DNA of 64,000 bases from Streptomonospora litoralis (GTDB taxonomy: Bacteria > Actinomycetota > Actinomycetes > Streptosporangiales > Streptosporangiaceae), in contig NZ_CP036455.1 in the NCBI RefSeq assembly GCF_004323735.1, positions 4,707,101-4,771,100 on the forward strand. Direction: 5' to 3'. Both the position numbers and the translations under genes were made by a program. Of this stretch, positions 35,184-43,281 are shown piece by piece; positions within the stretch are counted from its first letter, which is position 1, and each line of letters starts with the position of its first letter. The notes under the pieces are model-generated. The model saw nothing but the letters and a program-made list of their open reading frames with translations, did not search any database and was not told where the DNA came from.

Positions 35184-36134
35184 CTACGCCGCGCCGCCGG
35201 AGCCTTCAGTGTCGGCGGCGCGGTCGGCGTGCGCGGCGATGCGGGCGAAGTCGGCGATGCCGAGCGACTCCCCGCGGGCGCCGGGATCGATTCCGGCGGC
35301 CCGCAGCACCCGTTCGGCCGCCGGCGCCGACCCCGCCCATCCGGCGAGGGCCGCGCGCAGGGTCTTGCGCCGCTGGGCGAAGGCCGCGTCCACGACCGCG
35401 AAGACCGCACCGCGCTCGGGTGCGGCGCCGCCCGGCCCGGCGGGCGCGTGCGAGCCGTGTGCGCCGCCCGCGTCGGGGGGTCCGTTCCTGCGACGCAATG
35501 CCACGAGTCCGGAATCGACGTTGGGCACCGGCCAGAAGACGCTGCGACCCACCGACCCCGCCCGGCGCACCTCGGCGTACCAGGCGGCCTTGGCCGACGG
35601 CGCCCCGTAGGTGCGCCCGCCCGGCCCGGCGGCCAGCCGGTCGGCGACCTCGGCCTGCACCATGACCAGGCCGCGGCGCAGGCTCGGCAGCGATTCCAGC
35701 AGGTTCAGCAGCACCGGAACCGCGACATTGTAGGGCAGGTTGGCCACCAGCGCGGTGGGGCGAGGCCCGGGGACCTCGGTGACGCGCATGGCGTCGGCGG
35801 CGACGACCCGCAACCGGTCGGCCCGATCGGGCGCGAACTCCGCGACGGTGGCCGGCAGCGCGTCGGCCAACCGCGGGTCGATCTCGACGGCCGTAACGGC
35901 GCGGACGCGCGGCAGCAGGGCCAGTGTCAGGGAGCCGAGTCCGGGCCCGACCTCCAGCACCACGTCGTCGGCGCCGACCTCGGCGGTACGCACGATGCGG
36001 CGCACGGTGCCCGCATCGACGACGAAATTCTGGCCGAGCGTCTTGGTCGGCCGGATGCCGGTACGCTCGGCGAGCCGCCGCACATCGCCGGGCGTGAGCA
36101 GGCGAGCGCCGCCGGAGGAGTCGGAATCGGTCAC
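35184..36134 (-). CDS. rsmA: 16S rRNA dimethyladenosine transferase RsmA (KsgA)
   Basis: RsmA dimethylates two adenines near the 3' end of 16S rRNA. The 316-residue protein has the leader [18 protein letters not shown], the SAM loop [23 protein letters not shown] and the catalytic [11 protein letters not shown], then a helical C-terminal domain with [12 protein letters not shown]. An extra Gly/Ala-rich insertion (about residues 225-250) is not typical. The GTG start at 36134 is followed by the conserved [11 protein letters not shown] region. It is separated from rpfB by a 460-bp repeat-filled gap; the two are usually close in actinobacteria. Confidence 0.93.
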   Translation of the reverse strand: MTDSDSSGGARLLTPGDVRRLAERTGIRPTKTLGQNFVVDAGTVRRIVRTAEVGADDVVLEVGPGLGSLTLALLPRVRAVTAVEIDPRLADALPATVAEFAPDRADRLRVVAADAMRVTEVPGPRPTALVANLPYNVAVPVLLNLLESLPSLRRGLVMVQAEVADRLAAGPGGRTYGAPSAKAAWYAEVRRAGSVGRSVFWPVPNVDSGLVALRRRNGPPDAGGAHGSHAPAGPGGAAPERGAVFAVVDAAFAQRRKTLRAALAGWAGSAPAAERVLRAAGIDPGARGESLGIADFARIAAHADRAADTEGSGGAA

Positions 36135-36180
36135 CGGATCATTGTGCCAGCACACGGGGCGCCTCCCACCCGGCGCCCGG

Positions 36181-36580
36181 TATGTCCGATCGCCCGGAGC
36201 CGGCCGCGGCGATCGTGGCCGAATTCCCAAAGCACGCCGGTGGATTTCGTCATACGGGCACGATCGTCGCGCTGCCCTGCGACACAACGGGCACGCGGGC
36301 GCCTCCCGGCCCCCGGCCTCTCCTCGCCGCCCCCGCCGGCCGCCGCCACCGGCGAGCACCCGACCCGATGGGCACGGGCGCCACCCCACGCCGTCCTCGC
36401 CGTCCCTCCCCACGCACCGCCACCGGCGGGCCCCGCTCCCTCGACCGCAGGCCCAGCCATCCACCGTCCTCGCTGCGGCTTTCCGGTGAAGTCCGCCCGA
36501 CACCCGGCAGACCGACAAGGCCACCCAGCAGACCCGAGCCGCACGGCCCGGCCGCCCACGGGAGCCGGACCGATCCAGCA
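36181..36580 (-). repeat. Modular dispersed repeat, copy A
   Basis: This 400-bp segment fills the gap between rsmA and rpfB. In its own orientation (minus strand) it consists of a head (GGGCGGCCGGGCCGTGCGGC), module X (36450-36535, containing GGACTTCACCGGAAAGCCGC), module Y (about 36340-36449, CGGTCGAGGGAGCGGGG to GGGTCGGGTGCTCGCCGG) and a tail (GATCGTGCCCGTATGACGA). Every block recurs at 52.9-53.5 kb at high identity, but with X and Y in swapped order. Small ORFs inside are probably chance. Confidence 0.8.
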
Positions 36581-36593
36581 GGCTGAACACGGC

Positions 36594-38009
36594 TTAGTCG
36601 AACAGGTGCACTCCGCACTCGGGCCACTGGCCCTGCCAGTTGCCGCCGACCATGTCGTAGAGCTTCTGGGCGCGCATGGTCTGCTCGCTTGCGGGGGCCT
36701 CGGCCGGGTTGCCGGTGCCGCCGGCGGACTGCCAGGTGGACATGGAGAACTGGTAGAGGCCGTAGTAGCCGGCCGGGTTTACCGCGGTGGGGTCGCCGCC
36801 CGACTCGCACTCGGCCAGAGCGGCCCAGTTCAGGCTGGAGGCTTCGGCGGAGGCGTCGATCTGCGGCTCCTCCGGCTTGGTGCCGATCTCGGTGATGCCC
36901 TTGACCGGCTTCTTGACGACTTCCTCCTTGATGACGTGCTCGGTCTCCACGCCTTGCTCCATGATCGTGGCGGTGGTGACCTTCTTGACGCCGTCCTCGG
37001 GCTTCTTGACGACCTTCTCCTCGCCTTCGGGCAGGTCGGGGTTCTCCCGCTCTTCGACCTCGGCCTCGATGGGGACCTCTTCGGTCTTCGGCTCGGAAAG
37101 GATCTGGGTCACGTCGATAACCATGCCGTCGGTGGGCTCGGCGCCGCGCTCGGGTTCGACGGTGTCGTGCTCGCCCAGCGTGATGCCGTTGGCCTCCAGC
37201 ACCTCGGCGACGGTTCCGGCGGTGGTCGCCGTCTCGATCCGCACCCGGTCGCGCAGGATGACCACCCGGCGCGCCGCGGTCGCCTCGACCTCCAGCCCCG
37301 AATCGGGGATCGCCTTGTCCGCCTCGACCGACAGCTCCATCGACTCCGGGCTCACGCCGATCTGGCGGAGCGCCTCGCCGACGGTCAGCGCGGTTACCCA
37401 GTGCCGCTCGGACTCGCCGTCGACGGTCAGCGTCAGCTCGCGGCCGGATCGCACCAGGACGCTGTCGCCTTGGCCCAGCTCGGTGTCCAGGGCGGGGGCG
37501 ACGGCGTCGTGCTCGCCCAGCGTCACACCGGCGGAGTCGAGCACGTCCTGCACCGTCGCGCCGTAGGTGTGCACGGTGGTGCGCTCGCCGTCGACGCTGA
37601 GGGTGATGCGCTGATCCATGGCGAAGGCGGTGCCGCCGCCGACCACGAGCAGGACGGCCGCGGCGATCGCGCCGATCACGACGCCGCGGGAACGCAGCAG
37701 CGGGATGTCGGGCAGCGTGATCCCGCCCGGTAGACGGCCGCCCCGGCGGCCCGCGCCCGCGTCGCGCGGCCGCCCCTTCGGCCCGCCCTCGGGCGCACCG
37801 CCCATCGGCGCCGCCGCGGTCTGCCGGTAGTGGGTATAGGAGTCGTGCGGGGGCGCCGCGCCGCCGGGGCCGGCGGGCGGATCGGCCGGGCGGGGACCGC
37901 CCTCGCGGCCTTGGCGCATGCCGCCTCCGCCCTGCCGCCCGAACAGGCCCGGCTTATTCGATGCCCTGCGGGTTCCGCGGTGGGATCCGCGGTTCGACGG
38001 ACTACGCAC
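36594..38009 (-). CDS. rpfB: Resuscitation-promoting factor RpfB
   Basis: RpfB is a secreted or membrane-anchored muralytic enzyme that helps dormant cells resume growth. The 471-residue protein has a cytosolic, Gly/Pro-rich N-terminus, one membrane helix (about 110-130), three DUF348 repeats, each starting like ITLSVDGERTTVHTYG, a G5 domain (TEEVPIEAEVEERENPDLPEG) and a C-terminal Rpf lysozyme-like domain with the catalytic glutamate in LAECESGGDP and GYYGLYQFSMSTWQ. The GTG start at 38009 is uncertain; an internal ATG at 37919 has GGAGG closer to it. No c-di-AMP riboswitch could be recognised upstream. Confidence 0.93.
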   Translation of the reverse strand: MRSPSNRGSHRGTRRASNKPGLFGRQGGGGMRQGREGGPRPADPPAGPGGAAPPHDSYTHYRQTAAAPMGGAPEGGPKGRPRDAGAGRRGGRLPGGITLPDIPLLRSRGVVIGAIAAAVLLVVGGGTAFAMDQRITLSVDGERTTVHTYGATVQDVLDSAGVTLGEHDAVAPALDTELGQGDSVLVRSGRELTLTVDGESERHWVTALTVGEALRQIGVSPESMELSVEADKAIPDSGLEVEATAARRVVILRDRVRIETATTAGTVAEVLEANGITLGEHDTVEPERGAEPTDGMVIDVTQILSEPKTEEVPIEAEVEERENPDLPEGEEKVVKKPEDGVKKVTTATIMEQGVETEHVIKEEVVKKPVKGITEIGTKPEEPQIDASAEASSLNWAALAECESGGDPTAVNPAGYYGLYQFSMSTWQSAGGTGNPAEAPASEQTMRAQKLYDMVGGNWQGQWPECGVHLFD

Positions 38010-38465
38010 GTTGGTCTCGGCCTTCGCGATCGCTCACGGACGGGAGGGGGTGGCTCGGGGCGAGCGGGCCGGAGGGTGCGGGAGGTCCCCGGCGTGCGGC
38101 TCGCGGCGGGTCGGGGGCGGATGCGCTCCAGCCGACCACTGATGCTTGGGGAAAGTATCACACTGCCTTGTGCATCGCTTTAGTCCTGACCGAATCCGAC
38201 CGTCCCGCGGCCGCCCGCCCCGGCGCCGACCCGGCGCGCCCTGCCCGCGATCCAGTACCAGCGGACGCACCGCGCAGCCCCGGCCGACAGTGGCGCCGAC
38301 CGGGCCCGCCGCCGACTGGCGCCGCCGCACGGCCGCCCACCAGAATGTGCCGCAGAACCGAACCCGGTTCGCCTCATGCCCGAAACCACCGGACCGCGCC
38401 CGGCAGCAGCGGCCGCCCGCCGCAACCCGCCGACCGGCTCAGGTCCCGCTCCGGAAAGGTCGCCC
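38010..38465. other. Divergent promoter region between rpfB and the racemase gene
   Basis: No ORF is supported in these 456 bases. An AT-richer patch near 38145-38185 (AAAGTATCACACTGCCTTGTG) probably holds promoters for rpfB on the minus strand and the racemase gene on the plus strand. Confidence 0.35.
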
Positions 38466-39581
38466 ATGGGTCCTCTGCACGGAATCCGCGTCGTGGAGTT
38501 CGCCGGAATCGGACCCGGCCCCATGGCCGCCATGCTGCTCTCCGACCTCGGCGCCTCCGTCATCCGGCTGGACCGCCCGGCCGCCGCGGAGGCCGCCCGC
38601 CAGGGCGCGCGTCCGCACATGAGCGCCGGGCGGCCCGTACTCGGCGCCGATCTGAAGACCGAGGAGGGGCAGGCGGCCGCGCGCGACCTCGTCGCGGCGG
38701 CCGACGTGCTGCTGGAGGGGTTCCGCCCCGGAGTCATGGAACGCCGCGGCCTCGGGCCGGACGCCTGCTTCGACCTCAACCCGCGGCTGGTCTACGCGCG
38801 GATGACGGGGTGGGGCCAGGAAGGGCCCATGGCCGGGGTCGCCGGGCACGACATGAACTACATCTCGCTCAACGGGGCCCTGCACAGCATCGGCCGCCGG
38901 GGAGAGGCGCCCGTGCCGCCCGTCAACCTCCTCGGCGACTTCGGCGGCGGCACCATGTTCGTCGTCACCGGCATCCTCAGCGCGCTGGTGGAGCGGCAGA
39001 CCTCGGGGCGGGGGCAGGTCGTCGACGCCGCGATGGTGGACGGCAGCGCACTCCTGATGTCCATGGTCTACGAGGACCGCGAGCGCGGCGCCTGGACCGA
39101 CGAGCGCGGCACCAACTACCTGGACACCGGCGCTCCCTGGTACGACGTCTACGAGTGCGCCGATGGTCGGCACGTCTCGGTGGGCTGCATCGAGCCGCAG
39201 TTCTACGCCGCGTTCCTGGAGGGTGTCGGGCTGGCGGGCGCCGACCTTCCCGACCAGTGGGACCAAGAGAACTGGCCGGTGCTGCGTGAGCGCTTCGCCG
39301 AGGTTCTGCGCACCCGCACACGCGACGAGTGGGCCGAGGTCTTCGGCCGTTCCGAGGCATGCGTGCAGCCGGTGCTGTCGATGGACGAGGCGGCCGAGCA
39401 CCCGCACGTGCACGCCCGCGGTTCCGTCGTACGCAAGGACGGCCGTCTCTACCCCGGCCCCGCCCCGCGCTTCGACCGCACCCCCGGCCGCGTCACCCGC
39501 GACCCCGATTTCGGCGAACCCGGCCTGGAGGCGACCCTGGCCGAGTGGGGTCTGGACGGCACCGCGACCGGCCACGAGTAG
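38466..39581 (+). CDS. mcr: Alpha-methylacyl-CoA racemase (CoA-transferase family III)
   Basis: This enzyme inverts the 2-methyl centre of branched acyl-CoAs for beta-oxidation. The 371-residue protein has the family III CoA-transferase fold, and three segments match the mycobacterial racemase catalytic sites: GHDMNYISLNG (His), NLLGDFGGGTMF (Asp) and GCIEPQFYA (Glu). That trio favours a racemase over formyl-CoA or carnitine CoA-transferases. ATG 38466 has GGAAAGG upstream; an earlier ATG at 38376 would add a basic, low-complexity stretch. It ends ten bases before the convergent tatD stop. Confidence 0.9.
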   Translation: MGPLHGIRVVEFAGIGPGPMAAMLLSDLGASVIRLDRPAAAEAARQGARPHMSAGRPVLGADLKTEEGQAAARDLVAAADVLLEGFRPGVMERRGLGPDACFDLNPRLVYARMTGWGQEGPMAGVAGHDMNYISLNGALHSIGRRGEAPVPPVNLLGDFGGGTMFVVTGILSALVERQTSGRGQVVDAAMVDGSALLMSMVYEDRERGAWTDERGTNYLDTGAPWYDVYECADGRHVSVGCIEPQFYAAFLEGVGLAGADLPDQWDQENWPVLRERFAEVLRTRTRDEWAEVFGRSEACVQPVLSMDEAAEHPHVHARGSVVRKDGRLYPGPAPRFDRTPGRVTRDPDFGEPGLEATLAEWGLDGTATGHE

Positions 39582-39590
39582 CCGCGCGCC

Positions 39591-40514
39591 CTACTCCAGC
39601 CCGAAGGCCCGGCGGCCGTTGGCCGCGACGGTCTCGGCGAGGTCGTCCTCGGCCATCCCCTTGGCCGCGGCAAGGGCGCGCAGGGTGTGGGGGATCAGGT
39701 AGGGGGCGTTGGGGCGGCCCCGGTAGGGCTTGGGCGTGAGGAACGGGGCGTCGGTCTCGACCAGCACGAGCTCGGGCGGGGCGATAGCGGCGGCCTCGCG
39801 CAGCGACTCGGCGCTGGCGAAGGTCACATTGCCCGCGAAGCTCATGAAATAGCCGTTGTCGGCGCAGATCTTGGCCATCTCGGCGTCGCCGGAGAAGCAG
39901 TGGAACACCACCGCGTCGGGCGCGCTCTCCTCGGCCAGCACGGAGAGCACGTCCTCGTGGGCGTCGCGGTCGTGGATCATCAGCGCCCGGCCGTGCCGCT
40001 TGGCGACCGCGATGTGCCGCCGGAACGACTCCTGCTGGGCGGCCACACCCTCGGCGCCGGTGCGGAAGTAGTCCAGCCCGGTCTCTCCGACGGCCCGGAC
40101 CTGCGGCAGCGCGGCCAGCCGGTCGATCTCGGCCAGCGCCTCCTCCAGCCCGGCCGACCCGCCCGCGGCGCGGGCCTTGCCGGCCCAGTCGGTGTCGTCG
40201 GCCTCGACGCCCGGTGCGCCGTCGCCGTGCACGATGCGCGGCGCCTCGTTCGGGTGCAGTGCCGCCGCCGCCCACACGCCCGCGTACTCGGTGGCGATCT
40301 CGGCCGCCCAGCGCGAGGAGGGGACGTCCACGCCCACCTGCATCAGCGGCGTGACGCCCACCGCCTCGGCCGCCGCGACGATCTCGGGCACGTCGGGGGT
40401 CTGCATGTCCATGTGGGTGTGGCTGTCGCCCACGGCCACACGCAGCGCCTGTGGCGCCTCCGGCGGCGTCTGCGCATTCCGATTGCGCACGGCGCTGCCG
40501 CTTCGCTTGCCCAT
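39591..40514 (-). CDS. tatD: TatD-family metal-dependent DNase/hydrolase
   Basis: The 307-residue protein has a TIM-barrel amidohydrolase fold with metal ligands in DSHTHMD (about residues 30-36), GETGLDYFR (Glu near 143), HDRDAHEDVL, VFHCFSGD and LVETDAPFLTPKPYRG, the last being the family signature. It should hydrolyse DNA ends or a related substrate in the cytosol. An insertion around residues 105-125 (Gly/Ala/Asp-rich) is not usual. It lies 159 bases downstream of metG, the usual actinobacterial pairing, and near rpfB. Confidence 0.92.
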   Translation of the reverse strand: MGKRSGSAVRNRNAQTPPEAPQALRVAVGDSHTHMDMQTPDVPEIVAAAEAVGVTPLMQVGVDVPSSRWAAEIATEYAGVWAAAALHPNEAPRIVHGDGAPGVEADDTDWAGKARAAGGSAGLEEALAEIDRLAALPQVRAVGETGLDYFRTGAEGVAAQQESFRRHIAVAKRHGRALMIHDRDAHEDVLSVLAEESAPDAVVFHCFSGDAEMAKICADNGYFMSFAGNVTFASAESLREAAAIAPPELVLVETDAPFLTPKPYRGRPNAPYLIPHTLRALAAAKGMAEDDLAETVAANGRRAFGLE

Positions 40515-40673
40515 CGGGAATCTCCCCCATCCCTCGCCGGTTCGCGCCGGCGGACACGGATACGGCGGGCCGCCCCGCGGCGGCCCGCCGATGAAGTCCG
40601 CGGCGCGCCCGGATCGTCTCCAGCGCCGCGCGCCGCCTCTATCGGTTGCGGCGTGGTCTTTCGACCGTGCCGA

Positions 40674-42491
40674 TCAGCCGGCCTCCTGCTCCAGACGGGC
40701 GACCTCTTCGTCGGCCACGCCGGGGTCGAGTTTGGTGAACAGCGGAGTGGGCGCCGACAGCGGGGTACCCGGCCGGATCGGTACCGATCGCCACACCGCC
40801 TCGTTGTCCGCGTAGTCGCCGGTGATGACGGAGTACTCGGTGGGTTCGGTGTTGCCGCCGATGGTGTCCGTGGCGGTCTCGATGCGCGGCATGGCCGACC
40901 ACACGCCCGTACCGCCGAGCATGGCGTGGACCTGATTGGAGGAGCCCGGCAGGAACGGTGTCATCAGGGTCTTGGCGTCGCTGACCAACTGCAGCGCCAC
41001 GTGCAGGACGGTGCGCATCCGCTCGGTGTCGGTCTTGCGCAGTGCCCACGGCGCCTGTTCGGAGATGTACTTGTTGGCCTCGGCGATGGTGCGCATGGCC
41101 TCCTGCAGGCCCGCCTTGAACCGGGAGCGGTTCAGGTGCTCGCCGACCGCGTCGAACGCGGCCGCGGAGTCGGCCAGGACGCGGCGGTCGTCGTCGGTGA
41201 ACTCACCGGCCTCGGGGATCTCGCCGACGTACTTGGCGGCCATGGAGATCGACCGGTTGACGAGGTTGCCCCAGGCCGCGACCAGTTCGTCGTTGTTGCG
41301 ACGGACGAATTCGGCCCAGGTGAAGTCGGTGTCCTGGGTCTCGGGCCCCGCCGCGATGATGTAGTAGCGCAGCGCGTCGGCGGAATAGCGCTCCAGGAAG
41401 TCGCGCACGTAGACCGCCACGCGCCGCGAGGAGGAGAACTTGCGGCCCTCCATGGTCAGGAACTCGCTGGAGACCACCTCGGTGGGCAGATTCAGCGCGC
41501 CAAGCGACCCGGCCTCGCCGCCGCTGTCGCCCTCGCCGTTGTAGCCCATCAGCATCGCCGGCCAGATCTCGGCGTGGAAGACGATGTTGTCCTTGCCCAT
41601 GAAGTAGTAGCTCTCGGCCTGCGGTGCCTGCCACCAGCGGCGCCATGCCTCGGGGTCGCCGGTGCGCCGCGCCCACTCCACGGCCGCCGAAAGGTATCCG
41701 ATGACGGCGTCGAACCACACGTACAGCCGCTTGTTGGGGTTGTCGCGCCACTCCTCCAGCGGGATGGGCACACCCCAGTTGAGGTCGCGGGTGACGGCGC
41801 GCGGCTGCAGGTCGTCGAGCAGGTTCAGGGAGAACTTCAGCACGTTGGGGCGCCACTGGCCGCTCTTGGACTGCAGCCAGGTGCCCAGCACCTCGGTGAA
41901 CGCCGGGAGGTCGAGCATGAAGTGCTCGGTGTCGACGAACTCCGGGGTCTCGCCGTCGACTTTGGACCGCGGCTCGATCAGGTCGATGGGGTCGAGCTGG
42001 TTGCCGCAGTTGTCGCACTGGTCGCCGCGCGCACTGCCGTAGCCGCAGATGGGGCAGGTGCCCTCGATGTAGCGGTCGGGCAGGGTGCGGCCGGTGGAGG
42101 GCGACATGGCCCCCTTGGTGGTGTGGGTGAAGATGTAGCCGTTGTCGTAGAGGCCGCGGAACAGCTCCTGGGCGACGGCGTAGTGGTTGCCGGTGGTGGT
42201 GCGGGTGAACAGGTCGTAGGAGAGCCCGAGCGCGACCAGGTCCTCGACGATGACCCGGTTGTAGCGGTCGGCGAGCTCGCGCGCGCCGACACCCTCCTGG
42301 TCGGCCAGCACCTGGACCGGCGTACCGTGCTCGTCGGTGCCGCTGACCATGAGGACCTCGTGCCCGGACATTCGCTGGAAGCGCGCGAAGACGTCGGAGG
42401 GGACTCCGAACCCGGAGACGTGCCCGATGTGGCGGGGGCCGTTGGCGTAGGGCCAGGCCACCGCGGTCAGGATGTGGCGTTTCGACGACAT
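40674..42491 (-). CDS. metG: Methionyl-tRNA synthetase MetG
   Basis: MetG charges tRNA-Met. The 605-residue class I synthetase has the HIGH-type motif [12 protein letters not shown], a zinc knuckle [18 protein letters not shown], the [11 protein letters not shown] region, and KFSSSR in place of KMSKS, a variant seen in actinobacterial MetG. The anticodon-binding helical domain follows, and the C-terminal tRNA-binding (EMAP) domain of longer MetG forms is absent. ATG 42491 matches the family N-terminus. Confidence 0.96.
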   Translation of the reverse strand: MSSKRHILTAVAWPYANGPRHIGHVSGFGVPSDVFARFQRMSGHEVLMVSGTDEHGTPVQVLADQEGVGARELADRYNRVIVEDLVALGLSYDLFTRTTTGNHYAVAQELFRGLYDNGYIFTHTTKGAMSPSTGRTLPDRYIEGTCPICGYGSARGDQCDNCGNQLDPIDLIEPRSKVDGETPEFVDTEHFMLDLPAFTEVLGTWLQSKSGQWRPNVLKFSLNLLDDLQPRAVTRDLNWGVPIPLEEWRDNPNKRLYVWFDAVIGYLSAAVEWARRTGDPEAWRRWWQAPQAESYYFMGKDNIVFHAEIWPAMLMGYNGEGDSGGEAGSLGALNLPTEVVSSEFLTMEGRKFSSSRRVAVYVRDFLERYSADALRYYIIAAGPETQDTDFTWAEFVRRNNDELVAAWGNLVNRSISMAAKYVGEIPEAGEFTDDDRRVLADSAAAFDAVGEHLNRSRFKAGLQEAMRTIAEANKYISEQAPWALRKTDTERMRTVLHVALQLVSDAKTLMTPFLPGSSNQVHAMLGGTGVWSAMPRIETATDTIGGNTEPTEYSVITGDYADNEAVWRSVPIRPGTPLSAPTPLFTKLDPGVADEEVARLEQEAG

Positions 42492-42777
42492 GCCCCAAGC
42501 CTACTGGGGTGCGTGCCGCCGATTCACCCGCTTGACCGTCCTTGTGGACGTACCCGGGCCGGATTCGGCGCCGTACCCTCGCGGCCGTGCCGCCGATCGG
42601 AACCGCATGGCCCCCGGCCGCGGCGCGTCGCTCCCTCCGCGCGGCGGCTGCGGCGGATCGGCGGGGGGTCGCGTGTCGGTAGTGTTTAGTCCTAGGCTCG
42701 TCTGCCGATGTAAGCGCTCGCCCGTTTCCCGCTTCGGGCTCCGCAACGGCCTACCCGGCCCCTGTTCGACGAAGGCG

Positions 42778-43197
42778 GTGGTCGCCACGGTTTCCCGTGC
42801 CCTGGCCGCGCTCGTCGCGGTGGCCCTGCTGGTGGTCGGCGCCCCGCTGGCGCCCGGCGGGACCGCGCTGCCCGCATCCGCTGCGCGGCAAGCGCCGCTC
42901 GCGCTCGCCGCGGCCGGTGGTTCCGATGCCAACGCCGACACCGACACTGACGGCTCCGGGCCCGTCCAGACGCTGCTGAGCGAAGGCGACTCCCAGGCCG
43001 TGGCGGTCGCCTTCCCGGGCTGGAGCAGCGACCACCGCGTTCCGGTGCGCGACCTGCCCGACGGCTACAGCCCGGTGCTGCCGTGGGTCGGCAGCCTCGA
43101 AGCCCCCTGGGCGCGAGTCACTCTCCCCGGCTCGACCGAGGCGCCCGTCGCCGGCGAGGCGTTCGCACTGCCCTTCGGCCGCGCGCCGCCGCTCTGA
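42778..43197 (+). CDS. Secreted hypothetical protein upstream of secDF
   Basis: I do not recognise this 139-residue protein. It starts with a signal-peptide-like segment (RALAALVAVALLVVGAPLAP) and an AxA-type cleavage site near ALPASAA, then a Ser/Asp-rich stretch and a region with GWSSDHRVPVRDL and GSLEAPWARVTLPGS. The frame is open far upstream, so the GTG at 42778 is a guess based on the signal peptide. A promoter-like AT patch lies near 42685-42715. It precedes secDF by 84 bases on the same strand. Confidence 0.45.
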   Translation: MVATVSRALAALVAVALLVVGAPLAPGGTALPASAARQAPLALAAAGGSDANADTDTDGSGPVQTLLSEGDSQAVAVAFPGWSSDHRVPVRDLPDGYSPVLPWVGSLEAPWARVTLPGSTEAPVAGEAFALPFGRAPPL

Positions 43198-43281
43198 CGA
43201 ACACATGTGCACCCGTCCACCCGCGACAGCGCTCCCGCGCTGCCGCAGAGGCCGCATGAACCGTTCGTGAGAGGTAGTCCA

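Noticed and set aside
36131-36559. A 142-codon frame in repeat copy A that resembles frames in copies B and C
   Set aside because: The similarity follows from the DNA repeat. Substitutions between copies show no coding pattern by eye, and block swapping breaks the frame.
38010-38160. Possible c-di-AMP (ydaO-type) riboswitch upstream of rpfB
   Set aside because: Rpf genes in some actinobacteria have one, but I could not find its conserved core sequences here.
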